Shown: positions 25,665-34,138, counted from the stretch's first letter. The stretch is 64,000 nt of DNA from Chitinophaga niastensis (GCF_003014755.1 NZ_PYAW01000003.1:62001-126000), one strand, 5' to 3'. The notes: a model not told the origin generated them from the sequence alone. Numbers and translations: made by a program.

Positions 25665-25705
25665 AAAAAGAAAAAGGTGCCCTTACGGACACCTTCTCTT
25701 TTTTA
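25665..25705 (-). terminator. Intrinsic terminator after the DEAD-box gene
   Basis: An A-run, the AAGGTG/CACCTT stem with internal CC/GG, and a T-run on the other side. It lies 22 nt past the helicase stop at 25727 and precedes glgB on the same strand. Confidence 0.82.
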
Positions 25706-25726
25706 TCGCTATTCCTTTTAAGGGAA

Positions 25727-27538
25727 TTAGTATTTCTTTTTGTAAGGAGGTTTGCTACCACCACCGAAAGACTCGCGTCTGTCGCCACCGCTGCGGCTAC
25801 CGCCACTGCGACTGCCACCACCGCCTTCAGGGCTCCAGCTTCTTTTACGTGGAGCACCACCATCTTCTCTGCGTGGGCCACGTTCCGGACGATCACCACC
25901 AGTACGGACACGTTTATCGCCGTCCTGAGACATTTCTATCCTCACGCTGCGACCATTGTATTCCAGTTTCTTGAAGGCCTCAGTTACTTTTGGTAATTCT
26001 TCATTCTCTACTTCAAAGAAAGAATAAACACCTTTCAGATCAATACGACCGATCTTGTTACCACGTAAACCAGTACTGTCACACAGGTAACGGAGCATAT
26101 CGCCACGGTTGAAATCATCTACTGATCCAAGATTGATGAACAGACGGGTAAATTTACCATTGCTTCTGCTAGCGCCTCTGCTATCGTCTCCAATAGCACC
26201 ACGTACGCCGTCTTTTGCATTCAGATCAGGAGCATCCTGATAGTATTCCAGGAACTGGTTAAATTCCAGGGAAGCAAAACGTTTGATCAGTTCTTCCTTG
26301 CTCATAGACGCAAACTCTTCGTTGATGCGTTCCATGTAAGGTTCAATCTGCTCTTCGTTTACTACTACGTTGTGTACTTTATGAACAAGACCAAACAGTT
26401 GTTTTTCGCAAACTGCAAAACCATCCGGCACTTCAGCTTTCACAAATTTCTTACCGATTACACGTTCAATCTGGCGGATTTTACCGGTATCACGTGCGCT
26501 GATGATAGCGATAGAGATACCTGATTTACCTGCTCTACCAGTACGACCACTTCTGTGTGTGTAGTTTTCTACATCATCTGGTAAGTCGTAGTTGATTACG
26601 TGCGTAACGCTATCCACGTCAATACCACGGGCAGCCACATCTGTTGCTACCAGCACCTGCAGTGCTCTTTCGCGGAAACGCTTCATTACTTTATCACGCT
26701 GCTGCTGGGTAAGATCGCCATGCAATGCATCTGCATTGTAGCCATCTTTAATCAGTGATTCAGCAATTTCCTGTGATTCAATTTTGGTACGGGTAAATAT
26801 AATACCAAAAATTTCAGGGTTGAAATCCACGATACGTTTGAGGGCCGCGTATTTTTCACGTGGACGAACAATGTAGTATTCGTGTTCTATATTAACGTTA
26901 CCGCTGTTTTTATTACCAACCGTCAGTTCAAACGGATCTTCCATGTACTTCTTTGCGATACGACGCACTTCCTGTGGCATGGTAGCTGAGAACAACCAGG
27001 TAGTTTTACCTTCCGGTGTGTTGGAGAGAATGCTGTTGATATCTTCCTGGAATCCCATGTTCAGCATTTCATCTGCTTCATCCAGTATTGCATAACGAAC
27101 ATTGTCAAAATTGATCGCACCGCGGTCAATGATATCCAGTAAACGACCGGGAGTTGCTACAACAATGTGTACTCCTCTTTTCAGGTCACGCAGCTGTTGT
27201 ACGATGCTGGAACCTCCGTATACCGCAACGATGCTAACATCGCCCAGGTACTTACTAAAATTCTTCAGATCGTTTGTAATCTGCAGGCACAGCTCACGGG
27301 TAGGACATAAAATCAGACCCTGTGGTTTATTTAATTTCAGATCCAGTTGCTGCAGCAAAGGCAAGCCAAATGCAGCAGTTTTACCGGTGCCCGTCTGGGC
27401 CAGACCTACGAAATCGCGGTCTCCTCCTAACAATACTGGTATTGCCTGTTCCTGAATGGGTGTTGGGGAAACGAAGCCCAGGTCCGTAATTCCCTTTAAG
27501 AGAGGCTCTTGTAAGCCCAGTGATTCAAATGTAGTCAT
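25727..27538 (-). CDS. DEAD-box RNA helicase with DbpA-like RNA-binding domain
   Basis: The 603-residue ATP-dependent RNA helicase has a Q motif ('PTPIQEQAIP'), Walker A 'AQTGTGKT', 'PTRELCLQ', 'DEAD' and 'SATMP' in the first RecA domain, and 'HRSGRTGRAG' in the second. After about residue 470 comes a DbpA/RBD fold ('FTRLFINLGSVDDFNRGDMLRYLC', 'GRIDLKGVYSFFEVENEELPKV'). An arginine/glycine/serine-rich tail with 'GGGSRSGGSRSGG' ends in 'KPPYKKKY'. Architecture matches DeaD/CsdA-type helicases that act in ribosome assembly and cold growth. Upstream lies repeat B3, then rimO. Confidence 0.95.
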   Translation of the reverse strand: MTTFESLGLQEPLLKGITDLGFVSPTPIQEQAIPVLLGGDRDFVGLAQTGTGKTAAFGLPLLQQLDLKLNKPQGLILCPTRELCLQITNDLKNFSKYLGDVSIVAVYGGSSIVQQLRDLKRGVHIVVATPGRLLDIIDRGAINFDNVRYAILDEADEMLNMGFQEDINSILSNTPEGKTTWLFSATMPQEVRRIAKKYMEDPFELTVGNKNSGNVNIEHEYYIVRPREKYAALKRIVDFNPEIFGIIFTRTKIESQEIAESLIKDGYNADALHGDLTQQQRDKVMKRFRERALQVLVATDVAARGIDVDSVTHVINYDLPDDVENYTHRSGRTGRAGKSGISIAIISARDTGKIRQIERVIGKKFVKAEVPDGFAVCEKQLFGLVHKVHNVVVNEEQIEPYMERINEEFASMSKEELIKRFASLEFNQFLEYYQDAPDLNAKDGVRGAIGDDSRGASRSNGKFTRLFINLGSVDDFNRGDMLRYLCDSTGLRGNKIGRIDLKGVYSFFEVENEELPKVTEAFKKLEYNGRSVRIEMSQDGDKRVRTGGDRPERGPRREDGGAPRKRSWSPEGGGGSRSGGSRSGGDRRESFGGGSKPPYKKKY

Positions 27539-27575
27539 TGATTTGCATTAATCAAGCTCCGTCGGGAGCTGTGAA

Positions 27576-27706
27576 AAGCTTTTAGCTGTTAGCTATTAGC
27601 TGTTAGAAATATTATTATTGGTATTAACTGTTAGCATCATGCTAAAAGCTAATGGTTGCTTGTGAATCGCTCAACTAATAGCTAACAGCTAATAGCTAAT
27701 CGCTTC
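27576..27706. repeat. Family B palindromic repeat, copy B3
   Basis: Left side TTTTAGCTGTTAGC, TATTAGC, TGTTAG words face right side CTAATAGC, TAACAGC, TAATAGC words. A smaller internal pair (TGTTAGCAT.ATGCTAAAAGC) lies in the middle. It fills the gap between rimO (stop 27707) and the DEAD-box gene, both on minus. It lacks the AATGCAGC core of B1 and B4. Confidence 0.82.
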
Positions 27707-29014
27707 TTATACCAGTTCCCCTTCGAGGTCGTAGTCAAATGCCTTCGTGATGCGTACTTCCACAAAATCACCTGGTTTGAGGCGTTTGGTGGTGTCTATG
27801 ATCACTTCATTATCTACTTCCACCGAATCAAACTCGGTACGGGCAAGAAATCGGCCCGATTCTTTTTTATCTACTATTACTTTAAAAATCTTTCCTACTT
27901 TCTCCTGGTTCTTTTCCAGGGAAATTTCCTGCTGCACTTCCATTATTTCCTGCGCTCTTCTTTCTTTCTCTTCTGCAGGAATATTATCTTCCAGCTCGTA
28001 GGCACTGGTGCCTTCTTCATGACTGTAAGTAAATACTCCTACACGGTCAAAGCGCATTCTTTCGAGGAAGCTTTTCAGCTCTTCCACATCATCTTCCGTT
28101 TCACCGGGGAAACCAGCAATCAATGTAGTACGCAAACAAATGCCTGGTACTTTTGCACGGATGGCATGTACGAGTTCTTCAATTTCTTCGCGGGTAATCT
28201 GGCGTTTCATAGCCTTCAACATGGCATTGGATGCATGTTGTAAAGGCATATCCAGATATTTGCAGATGTTCGGAAACTCGTTCATCGCATCCAGGATCTC
28301 CATCGGAAACTTGGTAGGATAGGCATAATGCAGACGAATCCACTCTAAACCCTTTACTCCTGCGAGGGCACGCATCAGGTCACCCAAGCGACGCTGCTTG
28401 TACAGATCCAGACCATAGTAGGTCAGCTCCTGTGCAATGAGCATGATTTCCTTTACACCGGATTTTACCAGCTTCTCTGCTTCCAGCACCAATTCTTCAA
28501 TCGGTTTTGAAACGTGTTGACCACGCATCAGCGGAATAGCGCAGAATGAACAGGTACGGTTACAGCCTTCTGCTATTTTCAGGTAAGCATAATGTGAGGG
28601 AGTGCTGAGCAATCTTTCTCCTATCAGCTCGGCCTTGTAATCGGCATCAAATTTCTTCAGGATCAAAGGCAGTTCCATGGTACCAAACCAGGCATCCACA
28701 CCGGCAATTTCTGATTCAAGATCACCACGATAACGCTCACTTAAGCAACCGGTAACATATACTTTGTCCAATTTACCACGCTGTTTCAGGTCTACCTGTT
28801 CCAGAATGGTATTAATCGATTCTTCTTTGGCTTTGTCAATAAAACCACAGGTGTTTACTACAACAATATTATGGTCGCGCTTAGCACTTTCATGCACCAC
28901 ATCAATATCATTGGCCAGGAGCTGTCCGCTCAGAACCTCTGAATCCACCATATTCTTGGAGCAACCAAGTGTAATAATATTAACCTTGTCTTTCTTTAAA
29001 GTTTTCGTCTTCAA
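27707..29014 (-). CDS. rimO: Ribosomal protein S12 methylthiotransferase
   Basis: RimO is a radical SAM enzyme that adds a methylthio group to a conserved Asp of ribosomal protein S12. The 435-residue protein has the UPF0004 domain with three cluster cysteines (Cys18, Cys56, Cys90), the radical SAM motif CxxxCxxC at Cys151/155/158 ('GCNRTCSFC') and a C-terminal TRAM domain ('GKIFKVIVDKKESGRFLARTEFDSVEVD'). It is closer to RimO than MiaB by the 'TLGCSKNMVDSE' opening. It lies in a translation-related minus-strand block with ftsY, L33 and L28. Repeat B3 abuts the stop codon. Confidence 0.96.
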   Translation of the reverse strand: MKTKTLKKDKVNIITLGCSKNMVDSEVLSGQLLANDIDVVHESAKRDHNIVVVNTCGFIDKAKEESINTILEQVDLKQRGKLDKVYVTGCLSERYRGDLESEIAGVDAWFGTMELPLILKKFDADYKAELIGERLLSTPSHYAYLKIAEGCNRTCSFCAIPLMRGQHVSKPIEELVLEAEKLVKSGVKEIMLIAQELTYYGLDLYKQRRLGDLMRALAGVKGLEWIRLHYAYPTKFPMEILDAMNEFPNICKYLDMPLQHASNAMLKAMKRQITREEIEELVHAIRAKVPGICLRTTLIAGFPGETEDDVEELKSFLERMRFDRVGVFTYSHEEGTSAYELEDNIPAEEKERRAQEIMEVQQEISLEKNQEKVGKIFKVIVDKKESGRFLARTEFDSVEVDNEVIIDTTKRLKPGDFVEVRITKAFDYDLEGELV

Positions 29015-29154
29015 GCGCGAATGTTTTAGAGCATGCGGTCAAGCATTTTTTTTGAACCGCTTACCGCCACGAAGACACACAGACACTAATTGAATATAAC
29101 AGCAGACTTACTGTATGTGACTTGAGTCTTAGTGGGGTTGAAATAAGGAAGGTG

Positions 29155-29162
29155 CAAAGGTA
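29155..29162 (-). promoter_or_regulatory. Candidate -7 box for rimO
   Basis: Minus-strand TACCTTTG, followed by CACC, is a full TAnnTTTG match 141 nt upstream of the rimO ATG. No convincing -33 TTTG. Confidence 0.45.
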
Positions 29163-29237
29163 GCGAAAAGAATTGGTAATAAAGAAATTTAAGATAAGTA
29201 ATTGCAAATTAATCACTTAACCCAAATTCCGGCTGGT

Positions 29238-30119
29238 TTACCTAACCTGCTGTAAAACCTTATCCGCACGTTGATGCGCCATTTTACGCTTATAATAGTA
29301 CCACCACCTGGGTGCCATTTTAATCATCAGGTTATTCATGCCCCGCAGCCCCAGCAAATGATACAGACCATTGAGCTTACCCAGCAAAGAGGGATCCATA
29401 GCGCGCAAACTCATGGCAAAGCCCCCATCCAGGTATTCCATATGGTGCCAGTAACCAGCCGGCATAAACATAGTATCTCCATGGTTCAGAATGGTAGTAT
29501 AGCCACGGGCGTGCTCCAGCGCAGGAAATTGTTCTACGTCAAGTTTTTCATGCCAGTTCACAAAGTTAGCTGCACTCTCTACCGTAAAAGGCATGCGGTA
29601 TATAAAAGGAGCTTGCTTGTTTTCCAGCAATAATACACGCTTACGTCCCAGGAACTGGGTATGAAAAATATGGGATAAGTCAATATCGTAGTGCATATGC
29701 GCTACAGAACCGGCTCCACCCACAAACAGCATGGGGTATTTTTTCAGAAAGCCGGTGGCCAGTATATCCGGCCAGATGAAATCCTCCACTAATTGTGGTG
29801 CATGCTGGAAGATGTTGAACAGGAAGATACGGAGCTTTACCGGCCCCTTCTTTACCATATCCAGGTAGTTGCCGAAAGGAATGTAATCGTCTGCTCCGTT
29901 TACCAGCGTATTCACACCGGCGCGCTCGTTATTATAAACGCCTACCGTTTTATCCCCTACTATAGATTTGAAATAATCCCAGGTCCATTTAGAATAGGCT
30001 GGCCAGTTTTTGCTTAACCCTCCTGCCGAAATGATGACAGGTTTACGGGGTTTGTAGTAGTTTTTCTTAAATTCCGCTGGTGTAATGTCTTCAACTCGGT
30101 CTATGTGCTGTATAATCAT
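29238..30119 (-). CDS. JmjC/cupin_8 Fe(II)/2-oxoglutarate oxygenase
   Basis: The 293-residue protein (from ATG 30119) fits the cupin_8/JmjC hydroxylase fold: 'FKKNYYKPRKPVIISAGG', then the iron ligands H143-x-D145 in 'VAHMHYDID' and a distal His in 'MFMPAGYWHHMEY' (His225 or 226). These oxygenases hydroxylate proteins or small molecules; some bacterial members modify ribosomal proteins. The gene lies between ftsY and rimO in a ribosome-centred block, so a ribosomal substrate is possible but is inference. An upstream in-frame ATG at 30161 would add 14 residues, but 'MIIQHIDRVEDITPAEF' is a typical start. Confidence 0.85.
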   Translation of the reverse strand: MIIQHIDRVEDITPAEFKKNYYKPRKPVIISAGGLSKNWPAYSKWTWDYFKSIVGDKTVGVYNNERAGVNTLVNGADDYIPFGNYLDMVKKGPVKLRIFLFNIFQHAPQLVEDFIWPDILATGFLKKYPMLFVGGAGSVAHMHYDIDLSHIFHTQFLGRKRVLLLENKQAPFIYRMPFTVESAANFVNWHEKLDVEQFPALEHARGYTTILNHGDTMFMPAGYWHHMEYLDGGFAMSLRAMDPSLLGKLNGLYHLLGLRGMNNLMIKMAPRWWYYYKRKMAHQRADKVLQQVR

Positions 30120-30231
30120 AACTTGCGAATTGTTAAAATAAGGGAACAAAAAGGGAACCAACTATTCAAATATAATAAATGCAATAATATTTAAACAGAA
30201 ACAAGAAAACGAAGGAAAGGTTGATAAAATG

Positions 30232-30260
30232 TAACCGGGCCCCTTTCATGGAGCCCGAAT
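30232..30260 (-). terminator. Possible terminator after ftsY
   Basis: CGGGC.CC pairs with GG.GCCCG around a TTTCAT loop, and T-rich sequence follows on the minus strand. It is 77 nt past the ftsY stop. Confidence 0.45.
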
Positions 30261-30336
30261 AGTAGTTTTTATTTAAAGTAAAATATTAAGTAAGGTTGAT
30301 TTTAATTCGTAAACAACATTAATAATATACAGATAA

Positions 30337-31299
30337 TCAACTATTTACACTAAACAGAGAATCTACAAAACTTTCTTTATTAAATACCTGTAAATCTTCC
30401 ATTTTTTCACCGATACCGATGTATTTTACAGGGATTTTGAACTGATTGGCAATGGCCAGTACCACCCCACCTTTAGCAGTTCCATCCAATTTTGTAATCG
30501 CCAGCGCAGTTACTTCGGTAGTGGCAGTAAACTGACGGGCCTGCTCCAGCGCATTTTGCCCGGTAGAACCATCCAACACCAGCAATACTTCATGCGGTGC
30601 ATCAGGTATTACCTTTTTCATCACACGCTTTATTTTGCCCAGCTCATCCATCAGGTGCAATTTATTATGCAAACGACCTGCGGTGTCTATAATAATTACA
30701 TCCACGTCTTTTGCTACGCCGCTCTGTACAGTATCAAAAGCTACCGCTCCGGGATCCGATCCCATCTGCTGCTTTACAATAGGTACGCCTGCACGCTCAC
30801 TCCAGATAGTCAGCTGATCAACCGCTGCGGCACGGAAAGTATCTGCTGCTCCCAGCATAACAGATTTTCCTGCTTTCTTAAAGTTATAGGCCAGTTTGCC
30901 AATGGTGGTGGTTTTACCAACACCATTTACGCCCACTACCATGATCACATAAGGTTTTTTATCCGCTGGCACATCAAAATCACGGAAGCCGCTATCCGGT
31001 GCCTCTACCAGTAATGCTGCAATCTCTTCCTGCAACATCCTGTTCAACTCACTGGTTCCCAGATATTTATCTTTCGCCACACGTTGTTCAATGCGATCTA
31101 TTATCTTCACGGTAGTATCTACACCAACATCTGCAGAAATCAGGGCATCTTCCAGGTTATCCAATACTTCGGTGTCCACGGTCGACTTACCGGCAATAGC
31201 GCGTCCTATCTTACTCAGGAAGCTTTCTTTGGTTTTTTGTAAACCCTGATCCAGATTTTCCTTCTTCTCCCTGGAAAATAGTTTATTGAAAAAGCTCAT
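30337..31299 (-). CDS. ftsY: Signal recognition particle receptor FtsY
   Basis: FtsY is the SRP receptor GTPase that docks ribosome-nascent chain complexes at the membrane. The 320-residue protein is the short form: N domain ('NLEDALISADVGVDTTVKIIDRI'), then the G domain with P-loop 'GVNGVGKTTTIGKLA', 'DTFRAAAVDQL', 'DTAGRLHNK' and 'TKLDGTAKGG'. It lacks the long acidic A domain of E. coli, as is normal outside Proteobacteria. It lies downstream of rpmB-rpmG-DUF4295, with repeat C1 in between. Confidence 0.97.
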   Translation of the reverse strand: MSFFNKLFSREKKENLDQGLQKTKESFLSKIGRAIAGKSTVDTEVLDNLEDALISADVGVDTTVKIIDRIEQRVAKDKYLGTSELNRMLQEEIAALLVEAPDSGFRDFDVPADKKPYVIMVVGVNGVGKTTTIGKLAYNFKKAGKSVMLGAADTFRAAAVDQLTIWSERAGVPIVKQQMGSDPGAVAFDTVQSGVAKDVDVIIIDTAGRLHNKLHLMDELGKIKRVMKKVIPDAPHEVLLVLDGSTGQNALEQARQFTATTEVTALAITKLDGTAKGGVVLAIANQFKIPVKYIGIGEKMEDLQVFNKESFVDSLFSVNS

Positions 31300-31435
31300 A
31301 GTTAATTTTATTGGGCCTGGAATCTTATAACTCCAGCCTATTTTGAGTTATCCGGCTGCTTTGCGACAGCATAGTTTCAAACAAGTTGCTAAAGTACATC
31401 TTTTGTGTTAACAATCACCGGCCGGCATATTATGC

Positions 31436-31643
31436 GGCCTTCGGCCGCTGTCTTTTCTTTAGCAGGATTAGACTGATTAAGATGATTATCCTGATTTTAT
31501 TTTCCACTGAAAGATATCTATATCGTTTTATAGCATGCTTTTAGAAAATCAGAAAGAATGTTGATTCGAAAGAAATAAAATCAGGATAATCATCTTAATC
31601 AGTCTAATCCTGCTAAAGAAAAGACAAAAGCCGAAGGCTTTCC
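31436..31643. repeat. Family C repeat, copy C1 (perfect 54-bp terminal inverted repeats)
   Basis: Bases 31449-31502 are the exact reverse complement of 31573-31626. Outer GGCCTTCGGCC and GCCGAAGGC boxes extend the pairing. The 70-nt centre contains CTTTTAGAAAAT, shared with copy C2. About 208 bp in all, with no coding capacity. MITE-like in shape; no target-site duplication is visible. It lies between ftsY and the DUF4295 gene. Confidence 0.93.
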
Positions 31644-31672
31644 CCCTACGCATACCGAATAGTATGAACACA

Positions 31673-31702
31673 AAAAGCTGTCCGTTTAACGGGACAGCTT
31701 TT
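31673..31702 (-). terminator. Terminator after the rpmB-rpmG-DUF4295 unit
   Basis: AAAAGCTGTCC (31673-31683) pairs with GGACAGCTTTT (31692-31702). The stem sits 22 nt past the DUF4295 stop, is followed by T-rich sequence on the minus strand, and is symmetric. Confidence 0.82.
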
Positions 31703-31724
31703 CAGTATTATAAGTAAAGCCGAA

Positions 31725-31898
31725 TTACTTCTGGTTGTTGATGTGCTCCTGTATTTTATCCTTGTGCACGATAGCCTCTTTGAAGGTATAGGCACCGGTT
31801 TTAGGAGAACGCACAGCTCTAATCACTTTTGTCCAAACTTTAGATTCAGCGGCTGCTTTTGCGTCTTTCTTGATCGCGGTTTTTGCTGCTTTTGCCAT
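31725..31898 (-). CDS. DUF4295 small basic protein
   Basis: The 57-residue basic, alanine/lysine-rich protein begins 'MAKAAKTAIKKDAKAAAESK' and continues with 'KVIRAVRSPKTGAYTFKE', then 'IVHKDKIQEHINNQK'. It matches DUF4295, a Bacteroidota-specific family regularly found directly after rpmB and rpmG, and is probably ribosome-associated. The frame runs from ATG 31898 to TAA 31725. It lies 71 nt downstream of rpmG and ends just before a strong terminator. Confidence 0.9.
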   Translation of the reverse strand: MAKAAKTAIKKDAKAAAESKVWTKVIRAVRSPKTGAYTFKEAIVHKDKIQEHINNQK

Positions 31899-31969
31899 TT
31901 TATACTATTGTTTTTATGGTCAAATGGCTATATGGCTGTTTTGCAAACAAGCCATTAACCATTAACAAT

Positions 31970-32152
31970 TTATTTAATTTCTTTGTGTACAGTAACTTTC
32001 CTTAAAATAGGATTGTACTTTTTCAACTCCAGACGCTCAGGAGTATTCTTCTTATTCTTGTTAGAGATGTAACGGGAAGTTCCGGGCTGACCAGAGGTCT
32101 TGTGCTCAGTGCACTCCAGAATTACCTGTACTCTATTACCTTTTTTTGCCAT
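31970..32152 (-). CDS. rpmG: 50S ribosomal protein L33
   Basis: The 60-residue basic protein has the L33 pattern '[17 protein letters not shown]', then '[24 protein letters not shown]'. Only one Cys is present, so it lacks the four-cysteine zinc ribbon and is the zinc-free form. It lies 30 nt downstream of rpmB, as usual in this phylum. Confidence 0.96.
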   Translation of the reverse strand: MAKKGNRVQVILECTEHKTSGQPGTSRYISNKNKKNTPERLELKKYNPILRKVTVHKEIK

Positions 32153-32182
32153 TGTGTATTACAAATTAAGTGAGTCTTAGAA

Positions 32183-32419
32183 TTAAATTGCCTGACCAGC
32201 TGCACGCAATTCCTTCACAACTGCATACAAACCTCTTTTGTTGATAGTTCTTAAACCATCAGTAGATACTTTTAAAGATATCCATTTGTCTTCTTCCGCC
32301 AGGAAAAAGCGTTTTTTCTGCAGGTTAGGTAGAAACCTTCTATTTGTCTTGATGTTGGAGAAGGAAACATGGTGACCTGTAATCGGCTTCTTTCCTGTTA
32401 CCTGACATACTCTTGCCAT
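32183..32419 (-). CDS. rpmB: 50S ribosomal protein L28
   Basis: The 78-residue protein has the L28 signature '[32 protein letters not shown]' and '[19 protein letters not shown]'. It has a single Cys, so it is the form without a zinc site. First gene of rpmB-rpmG-DUF4295. ATG at 32419 follows an AT-rich leader of about 190 bases. Confidence 0.97.
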   Translation of the reverse strand: MARVCQVTGKKPITGHHVSFSNIKTNRRFLPNLQKKRFFLAEEDKWISLKVSTDGLRTINKRGLYAVVKELRAAGQAI

Positions 32420-32611
32420 GATCTAAAAATTTAGGAATGCAAAAGTCCATTTTTTTTATGGATTTTGCAAATATTATTAAATGAATTTATTCACAAGTTC
32501 GATAAAAGTCTCTCAAAAGGGCCTTTCACTTAAATTGCGAACACAATGCAAATTATTGATAATCAAATAATTATCAGACAAATTTCCATCTGTCTTTTGC
32601 CGATATATTTT

Positions 32612-33199
32612 TTACAATAAAACGATCAGACTACGCAATATAGCACCTAATCTTACCGCTTCCAGCACACGTTGCTGGTCCGTACCATGTTTTAATAATG
32701 CTTCTTCGTGGGAAGTAACACACATTTCGCAGCCATTCAGTGCAGACACTACAAGGCTCAATAACTCAAAAAACTCCTTCCCTAAAACCGGATTTGCCAT
32801 AATGCTCATCCGGATACCAGCAGGAGTAGCTGTGTAAAACTCCTTATTCACAAAATGCCTGAAACGATAATACACGTTATTGGCATTCATGAGAGAAGTA
32901 CAGCTGATCACTTCCGCAATATCCTTGTCATTTGCACCTTCCTGTGTAGCCAGTTTTTCAAAAGCAGCCTGCAAAGCAGTATGCTTCTCATTTACCGCCA
33001 CTGCAACACCTATCAGGTAAGCCTCTTTTTTAGAGAGCGCAGGAGCAGCCAGGGCATTGGCAACATTGATCTTCAGATCTTTCAGATAACGTGCATCCGC
33101 ATTTGCAAGCGACTGCAAACGTGCTGATATCTCTGCACCAGCCAAACCTACTGCTTCCAGTATTTGAATGGCCGTATCCTGATTTGTAGTTGCAAACAT
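32612..33199 (-). CDS. AhpD-like carboxymuconolactone decarboxylase family protein
   Basis: The 195-residue all-helical protein carries the AhpD redox motif Cys157-x-x-Cys160 with His164 ('GCEMCVTSHEEAL'). In mycobacteria AhpD uses this CxxC to re-reduce the peroxiredoxin AhpC through a lipoyl partner. The gene lies downstream of an AhpC-type peroxiredoxin on the same strand, with only repeat A3 between them, so the same electron-transfer role is likely. A second conserved region includes 'LMNANNVYYRFRHFV'. Start ATG 33199. Confidence 0.88.
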   Translation of the reverse strand: MFATTNQDTAIQILEAVGLAGAEISARLQSLANADARYLKDLKINVANALAAPALSKKEAYLIGVAVAVNEKHTALQAAFEKLATQEGANDKDIAEVISCTSLMNANNVYYRFRHFVNKEFYTATPAGIRMSIMANPVLGKEFFELLSLVVSALNGCEMCVTSHEEALLKHGTDQQRVLEAVRLGAILRSLIVLL

Positions 33200-33222
33200 A
33201 TATATTTATTTTTTGTACTATT

Positions 33223-33303
33223 AATTACGAATTACGAATTGCGAATTACGGATCGAAGCGGTCTTCGCTTCGATCCGTAATTCGCAATTCGTAATTCGTA
33301 ATT
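33223..33303. repeat. Family A palindromic repeat, copy A3 (perfect 38-bp arms)
   Basis: Bases 33223-33260 are the exact reverse complement of 33266-33303, with a 5-nt loop GTCTT. The arms are three AATTACG-like words, one AATTGCG variant word matched by CGCAATT on the other arm, and an inner GGATCGAAGCG. It lies between the peroxiredoxin and AhpD-like genes, both on minus. Confidence 0.96.
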
Positions 33304-33313
33304 ATTTTATAAA

Positions 33314-33868
33314 TTAAACAGCTAAGGTAGCTTCACCTTTAGTCCAGTTGCAAGGACACAGTTCGTCAGTTTGTAATGCATCCAGTACACGCAATACTTC
33401 TTTCACACTACGGCCTACAGACAGGTCGTACAAAGAAACCCAACGCACAATACCCTGTGGATCTACAATGTAAGTAGCACGGTAAGCAACTTTTTCGTTT
33501 GCTTCCAGGATACCCAGTTCAGTTGCCAGAGATTTGGAAGTATCTGCCAGCATCGGGAACTGTAAACCACGCAGGTCTTCGTGATCTCTTCTCCATGCAG
33601 CATGTACAAATTCGCTATCAGTAGAAGCACCAATCAGAACTGCATCACGGTCAGCAAAATCCTGTGCGTGTTTGTTAAATTCAGCGATTTCGGTAGGACA
33701 AACAAAAGTGAAATCTTTAGGCCACCAAAACATAACCATCCATTTACCGGAGTTTCTCAGTTCTTCAGAAGACAGTTCATAAAATTCTTTGCCTTTTTCG
33801 ATGGAAACAACAGCCGTTTTTTTGAATTCGGGAAACTCAGACCCTACGGATAAGATAACATTTTTCAT
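33314..33868 (-). CDS. AhpC-type peroxiredoxin
   Basis: The 184-residue thiol peroxidase reduces H2O2 and organic hydroperoxides. The peroxidatic Cys57 lies in 'FTFVCPTEIAEF'. The C-terminal 'DELCPCNWTKGEATL' holds Cys171 and Cys173, candidates for resolving and third cysteines, as in the mycobacterial-type AhpC with a C-P-C-x-W tail. That class pairs with AhpD rather than AhpF, and an AhpD-like gene follows. A strong Bacteroidota promoter lies upstream. Expected in the cytosol as an oligomer. Confidence 0.94.
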   Translation of the reverse strand: MKNVILSVGSEFPEFKKTAVVSIEKGKEFYELSSEELRNSGKWMVMFWWPKDFTFVCPTEIAEFNKHAQDFADRDAVLIGASTDSEFVHAAWRRDHEDLRGLQFPMLADTSKSLATELGILEANEKVAYRATYIVDPQGIVRWVSLYDLSVGRSVKEVLRVLDALQTDELCPCNWTKGEATLAV

Positions 33869-33922
33869 AATAACTTATTTCTCTTTTTGATTTATAGATC
33901 TATCTAATTCTTTTTGACGGCG

Positions 33923-33954
33923 CAAAGATCCCATTACATTAATTATTAAGCAAA
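33923..33954 (-). promoter_or_regulatory. Promoter of the peroxiredoxin-ahpD unit
   Basis: On the minus strand TTTG (33951-33954) lies 20 nt upstream of GATCTTTG (33923-33930), followed by CGCC. This matches the Bacteroidota -33 TTTG / -7 TAnnTTTG layout with one mismatch in the -7 box. It lies 55 nt upstream of the peroxiredoxin ATG. Confidence 0.65.
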
Positions 33955-34138
33955 TAGATTTTAGAAATGTGGCATTGAAATTCTCTATATATATGATTTT
34001 CCGCTGTAGTAAAGCATATCAGTAAGGGATACCGGCATATAATCAAAAGAAATGTCTCAGGCTTAACATTTTCATGCTATTTCTGTAACATTTTGGCACG
34101 CTATTTAGTTATATGTACAGAGATTAATTTAACATAGC

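Noticed and set aside
25576..25911. 111-codon minus-strand frame over the end of the DEAD-box gene
   Set aside because: It overlaps the helicase RGG-coding tail in another frame and has low-complexity V/A composition. Treated as a shadow frame.
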